Origin: Psococerastis gibbosa
Taxonomy: Eukaryota > Arthropoda > Insecta > Psocodea > Psocidae
Length of the DNA stretch: 64,000 nucleotides
Assembly: GCA_963971405.1 (NCBI GenBank)
Contig: OZ020491.1
Location: 29,067,019-29,131,018, forward strand
Reading direction: 5' to 3'
Shown: positions 21,806 through 31,955 of the stretch, piece after piece
Numbering within the stretch: the stretch's first letter is position 1
Layout: each line of letters starts with the position of its first letter
Translations under genes and position numbers: made by a program
Notes under the pieces: generated by a model
The model's input: only the letters and a program-made list of their open reading frames with translations
Databases searched by the model: none
What the model was told of the DNA's origin: nothing

Positions 21806-23990
21806 TCAATCGTTTTTAAGTAATGATTTTATTTTATAATGCCCATTGATGGCTAAAGTATCAATATTATTCTCTAATACAAATCTTTTGTCATCAAACA
21901 CCGAGAGACCTAATTTTTCTTGACATATAGTAAAAATTTTGTGATTAAAACTACGTAAACCTACAATATTAACTATATTAGTACATCAACCCATTAGCAC
22001 ATTACGATATTTTTCATGAGTTATTTGTTTCATAGATGTCTGGTTAATTCCTTTTGCTACTTGTTTATTTAGATCGTTTTCGAATAATAAAGAATACATT
22101 TTCGGGTTTAGTCCGATCCATTCAACAACTTTTCTATCGGGATAGGCTATTCAATTTTCATAAAATTGACTTCTTTAGCATTTCGAGTACTGTATAAAGG
22201 ATGATTTTTCGGAAAATTAGATGTGTCAAAATGCGTATCAATATAATTTTTTATGTCATGATAAAAACCACGAGTAGGCTACTTCTTATCTCCAAAATCA
22301 GACTATCTGTATCTGACCAAATTTTTTTTTATATATTTAGGTACTAAATAATCGAAATAAAACTCTAATAGGCTAATTTTGGATAATTCTAAAATGATGG
22401 CTCCGCAAATAAGGGGTCGATTAAGGGTGCAATTAACTTTATTTCGTTGCACAGTAACCTGATCATCATTAATAATATTAAAAGATTTAAAACTTGGTTG
22501 GTTTGTTAACTTCATTGCTTTTTTATATTTTTAACTAAATTAACATGGCACCTATTTTCAACTCTTTCCAAATTTTTGTCATACAAACTGTTAACAAATA
22601 GTTTGTGAAGTTGGCTTTGAACTTCAGTTTTAGCTGCCTTCCTCATCATTGTATTGTATGTAACATAATCTTTATAAATAGGTTTTTGATCAAATTCCGA
22701 AACACGATTAATATTTTTATCACTAGATTATGATAGTATTTTAGGTTTCTATTGTGCATCACATATAACCTAATTTAGGTTTTAGGTTACCCAATAACTT
22801 TGGTACTCGACCTATCTTTAATCCCAACGTATCAAACAAGTCGCGTGATAAAGGTGACATATGGTTATAAAAAATCAAATCTCGTTCGCAACACATTGGA
22901 CAATTATTTAAATAATCGTGCAGTGATTAAGGGATAAAAACATCAGCTTCAATCAAGTACACTTTTGGTTGATCAGGTGTCATATTTTGAAAATCTAATT
23001 CTTTTATTTCATTCTTATCTAACCATCTATAACCACCTATCGCCAGACTTTGCATCATAGCCCAAATACATATTAAATACAAATACAAATACAAATTATT
23101 GTTATCTAACACAACAATTTCCTTATTAGTTGTAGCTACTGATTTACGTTTGGTTATAACAGCCATCCCCCCTCTTAACATTTTTAATGCAAATAGAAAC
23201 ATAATATATTCTGTCATAAGTTGAATTTGTATGACAGTATATTTTAGTGCAAGGTCAAGACTTAGAGAGGGAAGTGTTGGATAAAAAGCTGGATCGATAG
23301 AAAATGTATTAAATGTTATTTTCCTATATGTTTCCATTACTTCGGCTAGAAGAATTGTATCAATCAACAAGTATAGATTTGAATAATCAGCTAACGTTTT
23401 ACAGTTGTATGTTTGCCAAATTTTACAAACATGATCATTATCTTCTGTACTGATTTCCTGTTTAGTTAACGAATTAAAAAAATGTTTGGGGGATAGTAGG
23501 TTCATTGTACTTATCAAAACTATCTACGTAACCATAGCAAAAAAATTGTTTTTTACTTAACAGAGCAAAGTCCTAATCAGTGGGAAATATTTCACGAAAA
23601 ATTGGGAAATTGTGATTCGATGCTTTTAAATTTTCCACAAGTTTGTTTAAACTGCTATTTAAATGTTTATAACTGTCACAAAATCTTAAATTTCCTACTG
23701 TTATTGTCAAAAATTGTTCTTTATTTATGCCCACAATCTCTATTGGTTCATCAATTAGACCCAGATACTGTACAAACATTTTAAAGTCATATTTTGATCC
23801 ATTATGGAAAAAGATAGGTACGTATCTTTTATGCTTCAAACTTAGCGATAAATTGCATTTATTGTGGAGTGCATAACGATATCGCGAAGTAAGATGACAG
23901 TGGTCTGCAATTTTTTCATCATGAGATATAAAAGGTTTAAGACAAAGAGCACATACTGTAGCATCTTCAAATATCTGCAGCTTTGATCCC
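21806..23990 (-). pseudogene. Protein-primed family B DNA polymerase of a Polinton/adintovirus-like element (decayed)
   Basis: Read 5' to 3' on the minus strand, collinear polymerase segments are split by several frameshifts and stops. They comprise a CxxC...DHCH zinc-finger-like start (about 23,965-23,850), an exonuclease segment with FFHNGSKYDFKMF (23,573-23,839), a linker and palm-entry segment with CKTLADYSNLYLLIDTILLA (22,927-23,517), motif A as LDNNNLY, and the fingers-thumb region. Motif C, SDTDSL, lies near 22,300 in a shifted frame. A C-terminal DDKRFV...GHYKIKSL block ends at TGA (21,806-21,808). The family replicates linear virus-like elements from a protein primer. Motif A is followed by a short in-frame expansion that reads YLYLYL. 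It is non-functional as it stands. Bidnavirus polymerases are related, so the exact lineage is open. Confidence 0.85.
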
Positions 23991-24050
23991 GCTCAGCTTC
24001 CTTGGATTCAACTTGCTAAATCCGCTGGCGTAACATAACTCTATTTGTTT

Positions 24051-24126
24051 ATCGCTTAACCGTTTTTCGAACATCGCTTAACCGTTTATCGATCATCGCT
24101 TAACCGTTGACCGTCCATCACTTCAC
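24051..24126 (-). repeat. 22-bp tandem repeat between the divergent polymerase and capsid-side genes
   Basis: ATCGCTTAACCG recurs at 24,051, 24,073 and 24,095, with a degenerate fourth copy at 24,117, exactly 22 bp apart. The period is not a multiple of three and the array lies in the divergent intergenic gap. It could be a control region or chance slippage. Confidence 0.65.
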
Positions 24127-24199
24127 CTTTCCGTTCAACGTTAATCCCGTTTAAACATCTATGGTTAATTTGATCATATAATAAATTAAAAATTATTTC

Positions 24200-24722
24200 C
24201 ATTTATTTAAAGGAAAGCGTTGACCACACTGCTCAAATACCTCAGCATCATCGCTGTCCAGAAGTGTCTCATCGCAAGGGGATAATTGAAACAACTTCTT
24301 GGCAACACGTTTCCTCTCAGCTGGCACGGCAGCACGAGGTGTCTCATCAATAACGAGCGGGTCTTTTCAGTATTTTCATTCTCGAAAATGAAAGCATTCC
24401 TAATTCTGCATTCTCTTGATAAAAGTGAATGTAAGAAGTACATTTCTTTGTTTGATGCCGGGCGTAAACAACGTCATGTAGGATTTTGACACAGTATCAT
24501 CAAATAAATTGCCTTTGCCATCAGACAATGTCATCAAATATGTGATGTGTATTCTGTATATGATGATGACAAAGTTACCAACTGTTGAAACAGTTCTTTT
24601 TGATGAAGGTAAAAGATGTCTGTACAAGTCTGGTTGATCAGAGTGGTGAACTCGTTGACTTTCGCGGAGAAACCATTACTACAATTCTTCACATAAGACC
24701 TGTAAAAGACCAATAATGTTAG
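24200..24722 (+). pseudogene. Degenerate coding region of the virus-like element, function unknown
   Basis: Short plus-strand frames with shifts: LILHSLDKSECKKYISLFDA near 24,400, KLPTVETVLFDEGKR near 24,570, and ELVDFRGETITTILHIRPVK near 24,650-24,705. The last recalls small proteins next to capsid genes in similar elements. I cannot assign a role. Confidence 0.4.
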
Positions 24723-24739
24723 TATTTAAAGAGACATAC

Positions 24740-24879
24740 AGTGCAGCTGATAGCATACCTGTAATATCTACAGAACAGTTACAACCTAAAAGGAATCACA
24801 AACAAAAACCTAGTAAATTATCGACTGATAATATTCAATTTTTACAATCATTAGGTTATAAAGTGGTAAAAAAAAATGT
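24740..24879 (+). pseudogene. Short open frame just upstream of the capsid-like gene
   Basis: An open stretch encodes PVISTEQLQPKRNHKQK and ends LGYKVVKKNV, its TGA overlapping the ATG of the capsid-like gene. The overlap suggests compact viral-style gene packing. The start is unclear and the family is not recognised. Confidence 0.4.
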
Positions 24880-26083
24880 CTGACATTTTCAATATAACAT
24901 CTGCCGCGAAAATTGATGAGAGTATTACTAATTATGAGTTTAGAAATATTAGTTCATTTGTGCAAAACTTCAATAATAATGATCAGGTAAATTTTTCGAT
25001 TTCTGAGAAAGAAAGCATTTGCTTAATTTCTGATTCAGAATTACTCATAGATTTGACATTAGATCGAGAAACTAGTGATGACGGAAAGACAGTATCACCA
25101 AATGCAGGACTAACAGATTTCGCGATTCCACACCTTTTTTCTGAAATGAGTTATTACATAAACGGTACATGTGTTGAAGGTATTCGAAACCCTGGTTTAA
25201 CATGCACAATCAAGACTCTTGCATCCATCGGCATTGGAGAAGCTAATAACTTGGTGGGATCACTATTGACAAATACCAAGTCGCCATAGGTTCTGTAGAT
25301 ACTGGTGATGGCTTAGCATTATCACCACCATTAAAATATATTTTTGGTTTCTTTGAAGATTATCGAAAAATATTGTTCAATGTCAAGCATGAATTAATTC
25401 TACAACGGACCTCAAATGATTTAAACAATTATATTAGCGATCGGCAAGATACTACCATTAACATTAAAATAAACCAAATTTTTTGGCGTGTGCCATTTAT
25501 TACTCCATCGGACAAAATTAAACTTCAACTACTTAAAAATGTGCAAAACAATACTGTTATCCAACTTCCTTTTAGAACTTACAGCTTGAGTAGCAAAACT
25601 GGACTACCCGAAGCAGAACAGGCCATATGGACCGTAAAAACAGTAACCTCAATCGAACGGTCAAGACATTTATTTTTTTCTTTCCAAACTGATCGAAATA
25701 ATTCACTGCTTAAAAATGCTAGCGTATTTGATCATTGTGACATAAAAAATATAAGCGTTCTTATTGGTCCCACAAAGTATCCGTACGCTGCGCAAAACGC
25801 TGACTTCGCTAACGACAAAATAACAACAATTTATCAACAATTCCTTAATTTTCAACGAAATTATTATGGAAATCGAACCGTTAACCCAATCGTAACTATA
25901 AAAGATTTTAAAACTTTTTTCCCATTTTTGCCATTGAAACCATGCACCAACCGGAAGTTGGCTTATGTTCAAGCCAAGACATCAAAGTTGAAATTGAAGC
26001 AAGAAAAAAAATACCACTTAACACTAGACTTCATTGTCTTATAATCAACGATCGTAATTTGGAGTTATCTTTGTTTAGTGGTC
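24876..26083 (+). pseudogene. Capsid-like protein gene of the Polinton/adintovirus-like element (5' part, frameshifted, interrupted)
   Basis: ATG at 24,876 opens a 137-codon frame that breaks near 25,260-25,289. It continues in another frame to about 25,940 (the segment around 25,373-26,044) and shifts again before the LINE insertion at 26,083. The N-terminal FNNNDQVNFSI and the later strand-rich sequence resemble the capsid-like proteins found beside this polymerase type in arthropod virus-like elements. A double-jelly-roll assignment is tentative. It is transcribed away from the polymerase. The breaks mean no full-length product. Confidence 0.6.
26070..26083 (+). repeat. Left 14-bp target-site duplication of the LINE
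   Basis: TTTGTTTAGTGGTC, identical to 29,484-29,497. It lies in the C-terminal part of the capsid-like reading frame. Confidence 0.92.
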
Positions 26084-29000
26084 AAGGGCTGAAGCTGTTG
26101 GCCACTAGCGGGGTCACAGGTGGCGGATAGTGAACGGCCTCCAGATATGGAGGTTAGCTGCGAATAACCAATAAGCAGTCCCCGACCAAACAGCGGCAGG
26201 ACTGGAGGCGGGGCGGCAGTGACCTGTGGGGGGCCACTGTCCAGGAAATACCCCAACGCCTATGAAAGCCTGTGTCAAAGCGAGCCAGCACCGCTATAAG
26301 TGCTCCCCGGGGAGGTGGCCCCGTTAGTCTGGTAAGACAACCAACCTAGAGAAGGTTCTCGATCCAAACCAAGACGTCAGGCGTAGTCGGCCGGTTGAAA
26401 AGGAGACTAAAACAAAACAGTATGGCAGACGAAGAAATATATGAGAGAGATTTGGCTAGGGCGTCCCCCATAAGCGACGCACTGCAGCGAGACCCGGTTG
26501 CAGTGACAAGAACCCGAGGATCAGCAATCAACAAGGACCAAAGAAGAACGAGGAATAGAAGAAAGAAGAAGAGAAGAAAGGGAAGAGCAAGAAATGACGT
26601 AAGTAGAAAGACGATGATCCGCTTCGCCTCACTTAACGTGGGCTCGATGACAGGCAGAAGCTTGGAAATTGTAAAGACTATGCAAGCCAGGAAAATCAAT
26701 ATATTATGTGTCCAAGAGACCAAATGGAAAGGTGAAAGAAGCCGAGAACTGGGAGATGGATACAAACTAATATACTATGGAAGGGAGAGTAAGAGGAATG
26801 GAGTAGGAGTCATTCTGGAACCCAGCCTGAAGGATTCTGTAGTCGAAGTAGAGAGACGAAGTGATCGAATTATTTTATGCAAACTCATTTTAACGGACAA
26901 GTTAGTGTTAAATGTTATCAGTGCCTATGCCCCGCAAGTGGGGTGCACGGGTGAAGAAAAAGAAATTTTCTATCAGGAGTTAGATGACCTAATGCGGAAA
27001 ATACCGGACAATGAATGTTTTATAATCGGAGCAGATATGAACGGGCATGTTGGGAAGGACAGCGATGGGTACGAGGGATGCCATGGCGGCCGCGCTTTCG
27101 GGGTAAGAAATGAAGCAGGAAAGACCCTATTGGAGTGGGCGGTATCACAAGACTTGTGGCTGGCCAACACATGGTTCTTAAAACGAGATGAACATTTAAT
27201 TACATACAAGAGTGGTAACGCGAAAACGCAGATCGACTTCATAATTATGAAAAAGACGCAAAGAAACTGCTGTTTGGACTGCAAAGTTATCCCGGGGGAC
27301 CCAATCGCAGAACAACACAGGCTTCTTGTCGCAGATTTGCAGTTTAAAGGAAGAAGGAATAGACAAGTAGAACTGCAGCCGAAAATAAAGTGGTACTTGC
27401 TCCAGAGCGACCAAGACAAGAGAGAGGTGTTTAAGCAGCGAATTGAAGAGCATTTACAAGGCCTAGATGCACAATGGCAAAACCTTACAGCAAATGATGT
27501 TTGGGTCTCATTCCAAAGAAACGTAATATGTGAGGCCGAAGAAGTACTTGGCAAGTCGAAGGGGGGCAAGAAGATAGAGCGGGATGCCTGGTGGTGGAAC
27601 GAAGAGGTACAGAAAGCCCTGAAGGAAAAGAAATGCGCTTTTAGAGCATGGCAAGGTGATAGAGTGCCTGAGAAGCATGAAGAATATAAAAATTGCAAGA
27701 GACTGGCGAAGAGAACGATAAGGGCAGCAAGGGACCAGGCTACACAGAGGTGGTACGAAGAATTGAGCACGAGAGAGGGGGAGCAGAAGATCTACAAAAT
27801 AGCTAAAAATAAAGCAAAGCTGCAGCAGGACATGGGAGCTATAAAATGTATCAAGGATGAGGCAGGACGAGTACTAACAAAAAGCGATGATATTACGAAA
27901 AGATGGAGAGACTATTTTGACACGATTATGAACACTGGGGGAACAAGAGAGGAGTGGCAGGAAGACGTGCGCGAGGGACCCGTGCAGGAGTTTGACGAAG
28001 AAGAAGTCAAGAAGGCACTCGACAAAATGAAAAGAGGAAAAGCAGTGGGACCAGACAATATACCAATTGATGTCTTCAAGGCACTGGGGAGCAGTGGGGT
28101 GAACTTCATGACAAAATTGGTTAGTAAAGTCTTAAATGGGGGAGAAATCCCAGAGCAGTGGAGGGCAAGTACAACCGTGCCCATCTACAAACAGAAAGGA
28201 GATGCCCAATCGTGCAATAACTATAGACCTATCAAACTAATGTGCCATTGTATGAAGTGGTACGAGAGGGTAATTGACACCAGATTGAGAAGCCAGATAG
28301 AGTGCAACATTTCAGAAAACCAGCTTGGATTCATGAAAGGCAGAGGCACTACAGACGGTATATATGTTGTGCGAACAATGCTGGAACGGCATAGAGATCA
28401 TCAAAGACAACTGCATTACGTTTTTATCGACTTAGAGAAAGCCTACGACAGGATCCCGCGGGACCTAATATGGGACTGCCTGAAGAAGCACGGAGTGTTG
28501 GCGGAGTATATAAGGGTAATCCAGGATATGTACCGGGGGTGCACCACGAAAGTAAGAAGCGCAGCAGGATTGAGCGAAAGCTTCTCTGTCAATTTTGGGC
28601 TACACCAGGGCTCTGCACTAAGCCCTTTCCTCTTCTTGATAGTAATGGATGCGGTGACGGAACAAATCCAGGGCGAAGCTCCGAAGAGTATCCTATTTGC
28701 AGATGATGTCGTCCTCACAGCAGACAGTCGCCAAGATGCTGAAGCTAACCTGAATACATGGGTAAAAACGCTGGAGAAGGAGGGACTGAAAGTGAACAAA
28801 GATAAGACGGAGTACATGGAGTGCGTTAGACAGGAGCCGGGATCCATCAGCATAGGCACTCACACAATAAACAAGACTAACAAATTTAAGTACCTGGGCA
28901 GTACTATTGAACAGAATGGCGGATGTGAAGATGATGTCAAATGTCGAATTAAGGCCGGGTGGATGAAATACAGGGATATGGCACCTATATTGACGGACCG

Positions 29001-29483
29001 CAAGATGCCGATGAAACTCAAAGGCCGAGTGTATAAACAAATGGTACGTCCGAGCATACTATACGGGTCGGAATGCTGGCCACTCAAAAGGGACGAGGAG
29101 AATATGCTACATGTAGCCGAAATGCGTATGTTAAGAAGAGCATGTGGCTTTTCTCTGATTGACAGAGTGAGAAACACCGACATAAGATGCCAAATGAGAA
29201 CAAGAGACATCCACGAAAAGCTGCGAGAAAGACGACTAAGCTGGTGGGGGCACGTCGAGAGGAGGGGGGACAACGAGTTGATAAAAAGAGTGCGATCAAC
29301 ACCCGTACCAGGAACCAGAGCACGTGGACGACCAAAAATCTCACTGGCGAGTAAAACACGGAAGGACCTACTAATTGCCAATCTCTCGAGGGAACAGGCC
29401 CAAGACCGGGTGACCTGGAAGCGTTGCTGTCGTGCCGCCGACCCCCCGTGAAGGGAAATGGCGCTGAAAAAAGTAAAAAAAAG
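26084..29483 (+). mobile_element. Full-length RTE/BovB-like LINE inserted in the capsid-like gene
   Basis: A 3,400-bp insertion bounded by TTTGTTTAGTGGTC at 26,070-26,083 and again at 29,484-29,497, a perfect 14-bp TSD. The order is a 5' UTR of about 340 bp, one ORF with APE endonuclease and reverse transcriptase, a very short 3' UTR (about 32 bp) and an A/AAG-rich end. That layout is typical of the RTE clade. The intact ORF and perfect TSD imply a recent insertion. A 5' UTR relative lies at 54,590-54,770. Confidence 0.9.
26422..29451 (+). CDS. LINE ORF2-type protein: APE endonuclease plus reverse transcriptase
   Basis: The first ATG in the open frame is 26,422, giving 1,009 residues; the frame opens upstream of it but without an ATG. 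The protein nicks target DNA and reverse transcribes its own RNA there. Endonuclease features, in order: ASLNVGSM, LCVQETKW, VISAYAP, IIGADMNGHVGKD, QIDFIIM and the terminal AEQHRLLV. Reverse transcriptase features: AVGPDNIP, NNYRPIKLM, ENQLGFMKGRGTTDG, VFIDLEKAYD (motif A), GLHQGSALSPFLF and FADD (about residues 759-762). The C-terminus has SWWGHVERR and GTRARGRPK. No frameshift, stop or missing catalytic residue was seen, so it may be active. There is no separate ORF1 or RNase H domain. Confidence 0.93.
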   Translation: MADEEIYERDLARASPISDALQRDPVAVTRTRGSAINKDQRRTRNRRKKKRRKGRARNDVSRKTMIRFASLNVGSMTGRSLEIVKTMQARKINILCVQETKWKGERSRELGDGYKLIYYGRESKRNGVGVILEPSLKDSVVEVERRSDRIILCKLILTDKLVLNVISAYAPQVGCTGEEKEIFYQELDDLMRKIPDNECFIIGADMNGHVGKDSDGYEGCHGGRAFGVRNEAGKTLLEWAVSQDLWLANTWFLKRDEHLITYKSGNAKTQIDFIIMKKTQRNCCLDCKVIPGDPIAEQHRLLVADLQFKGRRNRQVELQPKIKWYLLQSDQDKREVFKQRIEEHLQGLDAQWQNLTANDVWVSFQRNVICEAEEVLGKSKGGKKIERDAWWWNEEVQKALKEKKCAFRAWQGDRVPEKHEEYKNCKRLAKRTIRAARDQATQRWYEELSTREGEQKIYKIAKNKAKLQQDMGAIKCIKDEAGRVLTKSDDITKRWRDYFDTIMNTGGTREEWQEDVREGPVQEFDEEEVKKALDKMKRGKAVGPDNIPIDVFKALGSSGVNFMTKLVSKVLNGGEIPEQWRASTTVPIYKQKGDAQSCNNYRPIKLMCHCMKWYERVIDTRLRSQIECNISENQLGFMKGRGTTDGIYVVRTMLERHRDHQRQLHYVFIDLEKAYDRIPRDLIWDCLKKHGVLAEYIRVIQDMYRGCTTKVRSAAGLSESFSVNFGLHQGSALSPFLFLIVMDAVTEQIQGEAPKSILFADDVVLTADSRQDAEANLNTWVKTLEKEGLKVNKDKTEYMECVRQEPGSISIGTHTINKTNKFKYLGSTIEQNGGCEDDVKCRIKAGWMKYRDMAPILTDRKMPMKLKGRVYKQMVRPSILYGSECWPLKRDEENMLHVAEMRMLRRACGFSLIDRVRNTDIRCQMRTRDIHEKLRERRLSWWGHVERRGDNELIKRVRSTPVPGTRARGRPKISLASKTRKDLLIANLSREQAQDRVTWKRCCRAADPP

Positions 29484-29497
29484 TTTGTTTAGTGGTC
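29484..29497 (+). repeat. Right 14-bp target-site duplication of the LINE
   Basis: Identical to 26,070-26,083. The interrupted capsid-like frame resumes here. Confidence 0.92.
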
Positions 29498-29547
29498 TCT
29501 TAAAACCTATAGTTTCAACTATAAATTGTTGTAAACTAAATAAATAA
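29498..29547 (+). pseudogene. 3' end of the interrupted capsid-like gene
   Basis: Immediately after the right TSD the capsid-like frame runs about 16 more codons to TAA at 29,545-29,547, which overlaps an AATAAATAAAA stretch that could serve for polyadenylation. The LINE therefore split the gene close to its end. Confidence 0.6.
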
Positions 29548-30244
29548 AATATGACTTACCCATTTTCGTCCTCTTTATCCTTATATGATGATGATGATTG
29601 ATTAAAACGTATAAACTTAACGCATCTATACCATTCTCGGATAGAGGAAAGTGAGCCGCGGTTAAAAACTAAAATTAAAATTAAAATTTTTTCTTTGCCA
29701 TCTGCACTTCCTCTCGGAATGAGAGGAAGGTGAGGCGAAAAAATGCAGCTAGCTGCCGTGAAGGCTTGACGCCAAGTGCATGAGAATATGGCTACAATTT
29801 AGCAGCCCACCCACCCACAGATAAAGCCCACGCGAGAGATAAAGTATGCGCATTGTGCCTAACCACTTAGCAACCCAAAAAGCCACTTCAACCGCCAAAT
29901 ATGATAAAATAAGGGTTTTGCGACGGATGTGGCAGGGGGGACGTGCCGAAACAATGACCCAGCCGATCCCACGGTCCTTTATCGCATCCTACCCACATAA
30001 AACCAACAAAAACTGTCAACCTGCAAATAACCCTTGTCACATGTCAAAGTGCTGGCGGATCAAATACAGTACCGCATCTACATCCCACCGCTCGCGCTTT
30101 GATTTTCCAGCCAAACACCCGGGGACTAATTTGGCTCTTATCAAACGGCCAAACCAACCGAGCAACTGGCCGCCGATCACCTTATCACACGTCCAATACT
30201 TAGCTTATCTCCCGGGAACCCAACTATAAATAAATAAGGACTTT
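29548..30244. other. Downstream flank of the virus-like element
   Basis: Contains an ATGATGATGATTGATT microsatellite (29,585-29,602) and an ATG-started 127-codon frame (29,846-30,229) rich in Pro, Asn and Thr with no recognised motif. Probably not a gene. Confidence 0.4.
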
Positions 30245-30421
30245 TTATTGTTTCTAATACTAAGCCAACCTAGCGGAGTTAGGGCTATAAAGCCCTCTCT
30301 TACACTCAACTAGGATGACCCGGGACCGCCTGCTTTACATGCCCTCCAAATCATGGCCAGAAAATGTAGCCAGTGTGGGACTCGAACCAACAACCTTTCG
30401 GGTGAAAGTCAGACTCTGTAC
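30245..30421 (-). repeat. SINE family 1, 5' end truncated
   Basis: Minus-strand copy, complete from the tail through box B (GGACTCGAACC) and stopping inside the A-box side (GTCAGACTCTGTAC). Confidence 0.8.
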
Positions 30422-30554
30422 TCCTTACTATCTTTACCTTGTCCCTTTCTTCTTATATCCACCTACAACAGACTACCACTCTTCTTACACTAAAATTCTT
30501 TCTTACCTTCCCAGGAACTGTACTGTACATTACATACACTACTACTATACCAGC

Positions 30555-30672
30555 CGTTTTTAGGGTTCATCTACTTATTGAGATGGCGACCAATCTTCGT
30601 CTTTCGGAAAATTTCTTCACAACTTTTCATTTCATGACCCCCTGAGCCTAAAACCATCCTCCATTCATAATG

Positions 30673-30708
<36 letters not shown>

Positions 30709-31280
30709 GTATAACATATATATATATATATATACGTGTGTATATGTTGGTGTATGTATATATGTATATCGATATTAGGAAATACTCTAACTTCCGTCAA
30801 TATTATCCGATTTTCATGAAACTTGGCACAAAAATTGATCATACAAATGTCTTGATCTAGTTTGTTAACCAGCTATAGATCCACTTTTTAGTTACAAGAT
30901 GGCGGCCGATTGAAACCTTGCATAATTCATATCTCAGTTATTATTGGTCGCAGAGGAATGAATTAAAATCTGACTGAAAGTTCGTATTATCATCTACGAA
31001 AATGGTAATCATCACTTTTTACGACAAATCAACCATTTTAAGATGGCATCCAGTCAAAATGAAAATAATTTGATAAACAAAAATTTCATTGTCGGCATTG
31101 TGGTTCGAAATTTGAAACACAAGCGTGTTTTGTGTGTTGATGTTGATGTGGTCGGGAAAATAATGAAGTATTTTTTATTTGTTATTACATACATAGTGTA
31201 TGTAGCGTAGAGAAAAAGCAGGGTCTGCGGAATCCCCCTACTCCTTCCTGATCGTCCAAAGCCGAAAGGGAGTTTTAAAA
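30555..31280 (+). repeat. Dispersed repeat Q, most complete copy
   Basis: Runs from TTCATCTACTTATTGAGATG, through a (TA)n run at 30,674-30,740, CTAACTTCCGTC and TTGTGTGTTGATGTTG, to GCCGAAAGGG. About 725 bp, no conserved ORF. Confidence 0.8.
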
Positions 31281-31504
31281 TATAAATCAATTCTGACGAT
31301 TGTGGAAAATCAGTGCTAGTGAGGGGCACATATTATTATGTATCAAAATGACGAGAAATATTTCTTCTAATACTGAAAATATTTTTTATAGCTCTTCAAT
31401 AAATAATATATATAGCCCACTGCGAATTTTGACTTTGTACGAAAAACGTATTTGGTGGTGGTGGTGTTGGTGTCCCGCGGGAGGGGGGTTTCATTGGCGC
31501 CAAT

Positions 31505-31665
31505 GTTAAGATTGTCCGTAATTGCTTCTAGCTGGTGTAGGTTGACATTGAGGACGTATGCCAACTTGCCAATGAACAAAAATGCATGTGAAAATAATAT
31601 ATAAATATGTCCGAAATCCATGGGGCCGTTGGCATTGGACAAAAGACCAATAGGCAATTTCATGT
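31505..31665 (-). repeat. Dispersed repeat S
   Basis: Complement of the 12.2-kb copy: ATGTCCGAAATCCATGGGGC and GCCAACTTGCCAATGAAC. Confidence 0.65.
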
Positions 31666-31853
31666 AAGCCTCAGTCGATAAAACATAGGAAATAATTATA
31701 ATTATTACCCCATCTTGACAGGTTTTCCATCGAAATTCTGGTGCAGTAAGTTCTGGGCACTTGACCTTGGTCTCGGGTGGCATTCTTAATAGCTTGACTT
31801 TAACTATTATATGGCTTATGGTGAGAACCACCCGCTTAACGGAATTATAGAGA

Positions 31854-31955
31854 ATATAGAAAAACTGGACTGGGCGCTGGTCCAGTGGTTAATAGGATGC
31901 CCCGGTCTGGCGTAGATCGTGGGTTCGAATCCCCCCAAGCCCAGTTTTTCTATAT
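31854..31955 (+). tRNA. tRNA-like sequence in a perfect 15-bp inverted repeat (pseudogene or SINE head)
   Basis: ATATAGAAAAACTGG at 31,854-31,868 is the exact complement of 31,941-31,955. Between them lie ACTGGGC/GCCCAGT-type acceptor pairing, a TGGTCCAGTGG A-box, GGTTCGAATCC B-box and a TTTTT terminator. A 5-bp anticodon stem ATGCC/GGCGT would give loop CCGGTCT, with C instead of U at position 33, so it is probably not a working tRNA. A related B-box region is at 2,300-2,345. Confidence 0.5.

Noticed and set aside
26395..26421. Upstream extension of the LINE ORF starting at 26,395
   Set aside because: That codon is TTG; the first ATG in frame is 26,422, so the start was moved.
26973..27770. 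265-codon minus-strand frame and others opposite the LINE ORF
   Set aside because: Antisense shadows of the LINE ORF with no domain and unusual composition.
29846..30229. 127-codon ATG-started ORF downstream of the virus-like element
   Set aside because: No motif, no partner gene and low-complexity composition; kept only as a note in the interval entry.
31854..31955. Calling a functional tRNA gene
   Set aside because: The anticodon loop lacks U33 and pairing is imperfect, so it is reported only as tRNA-like.
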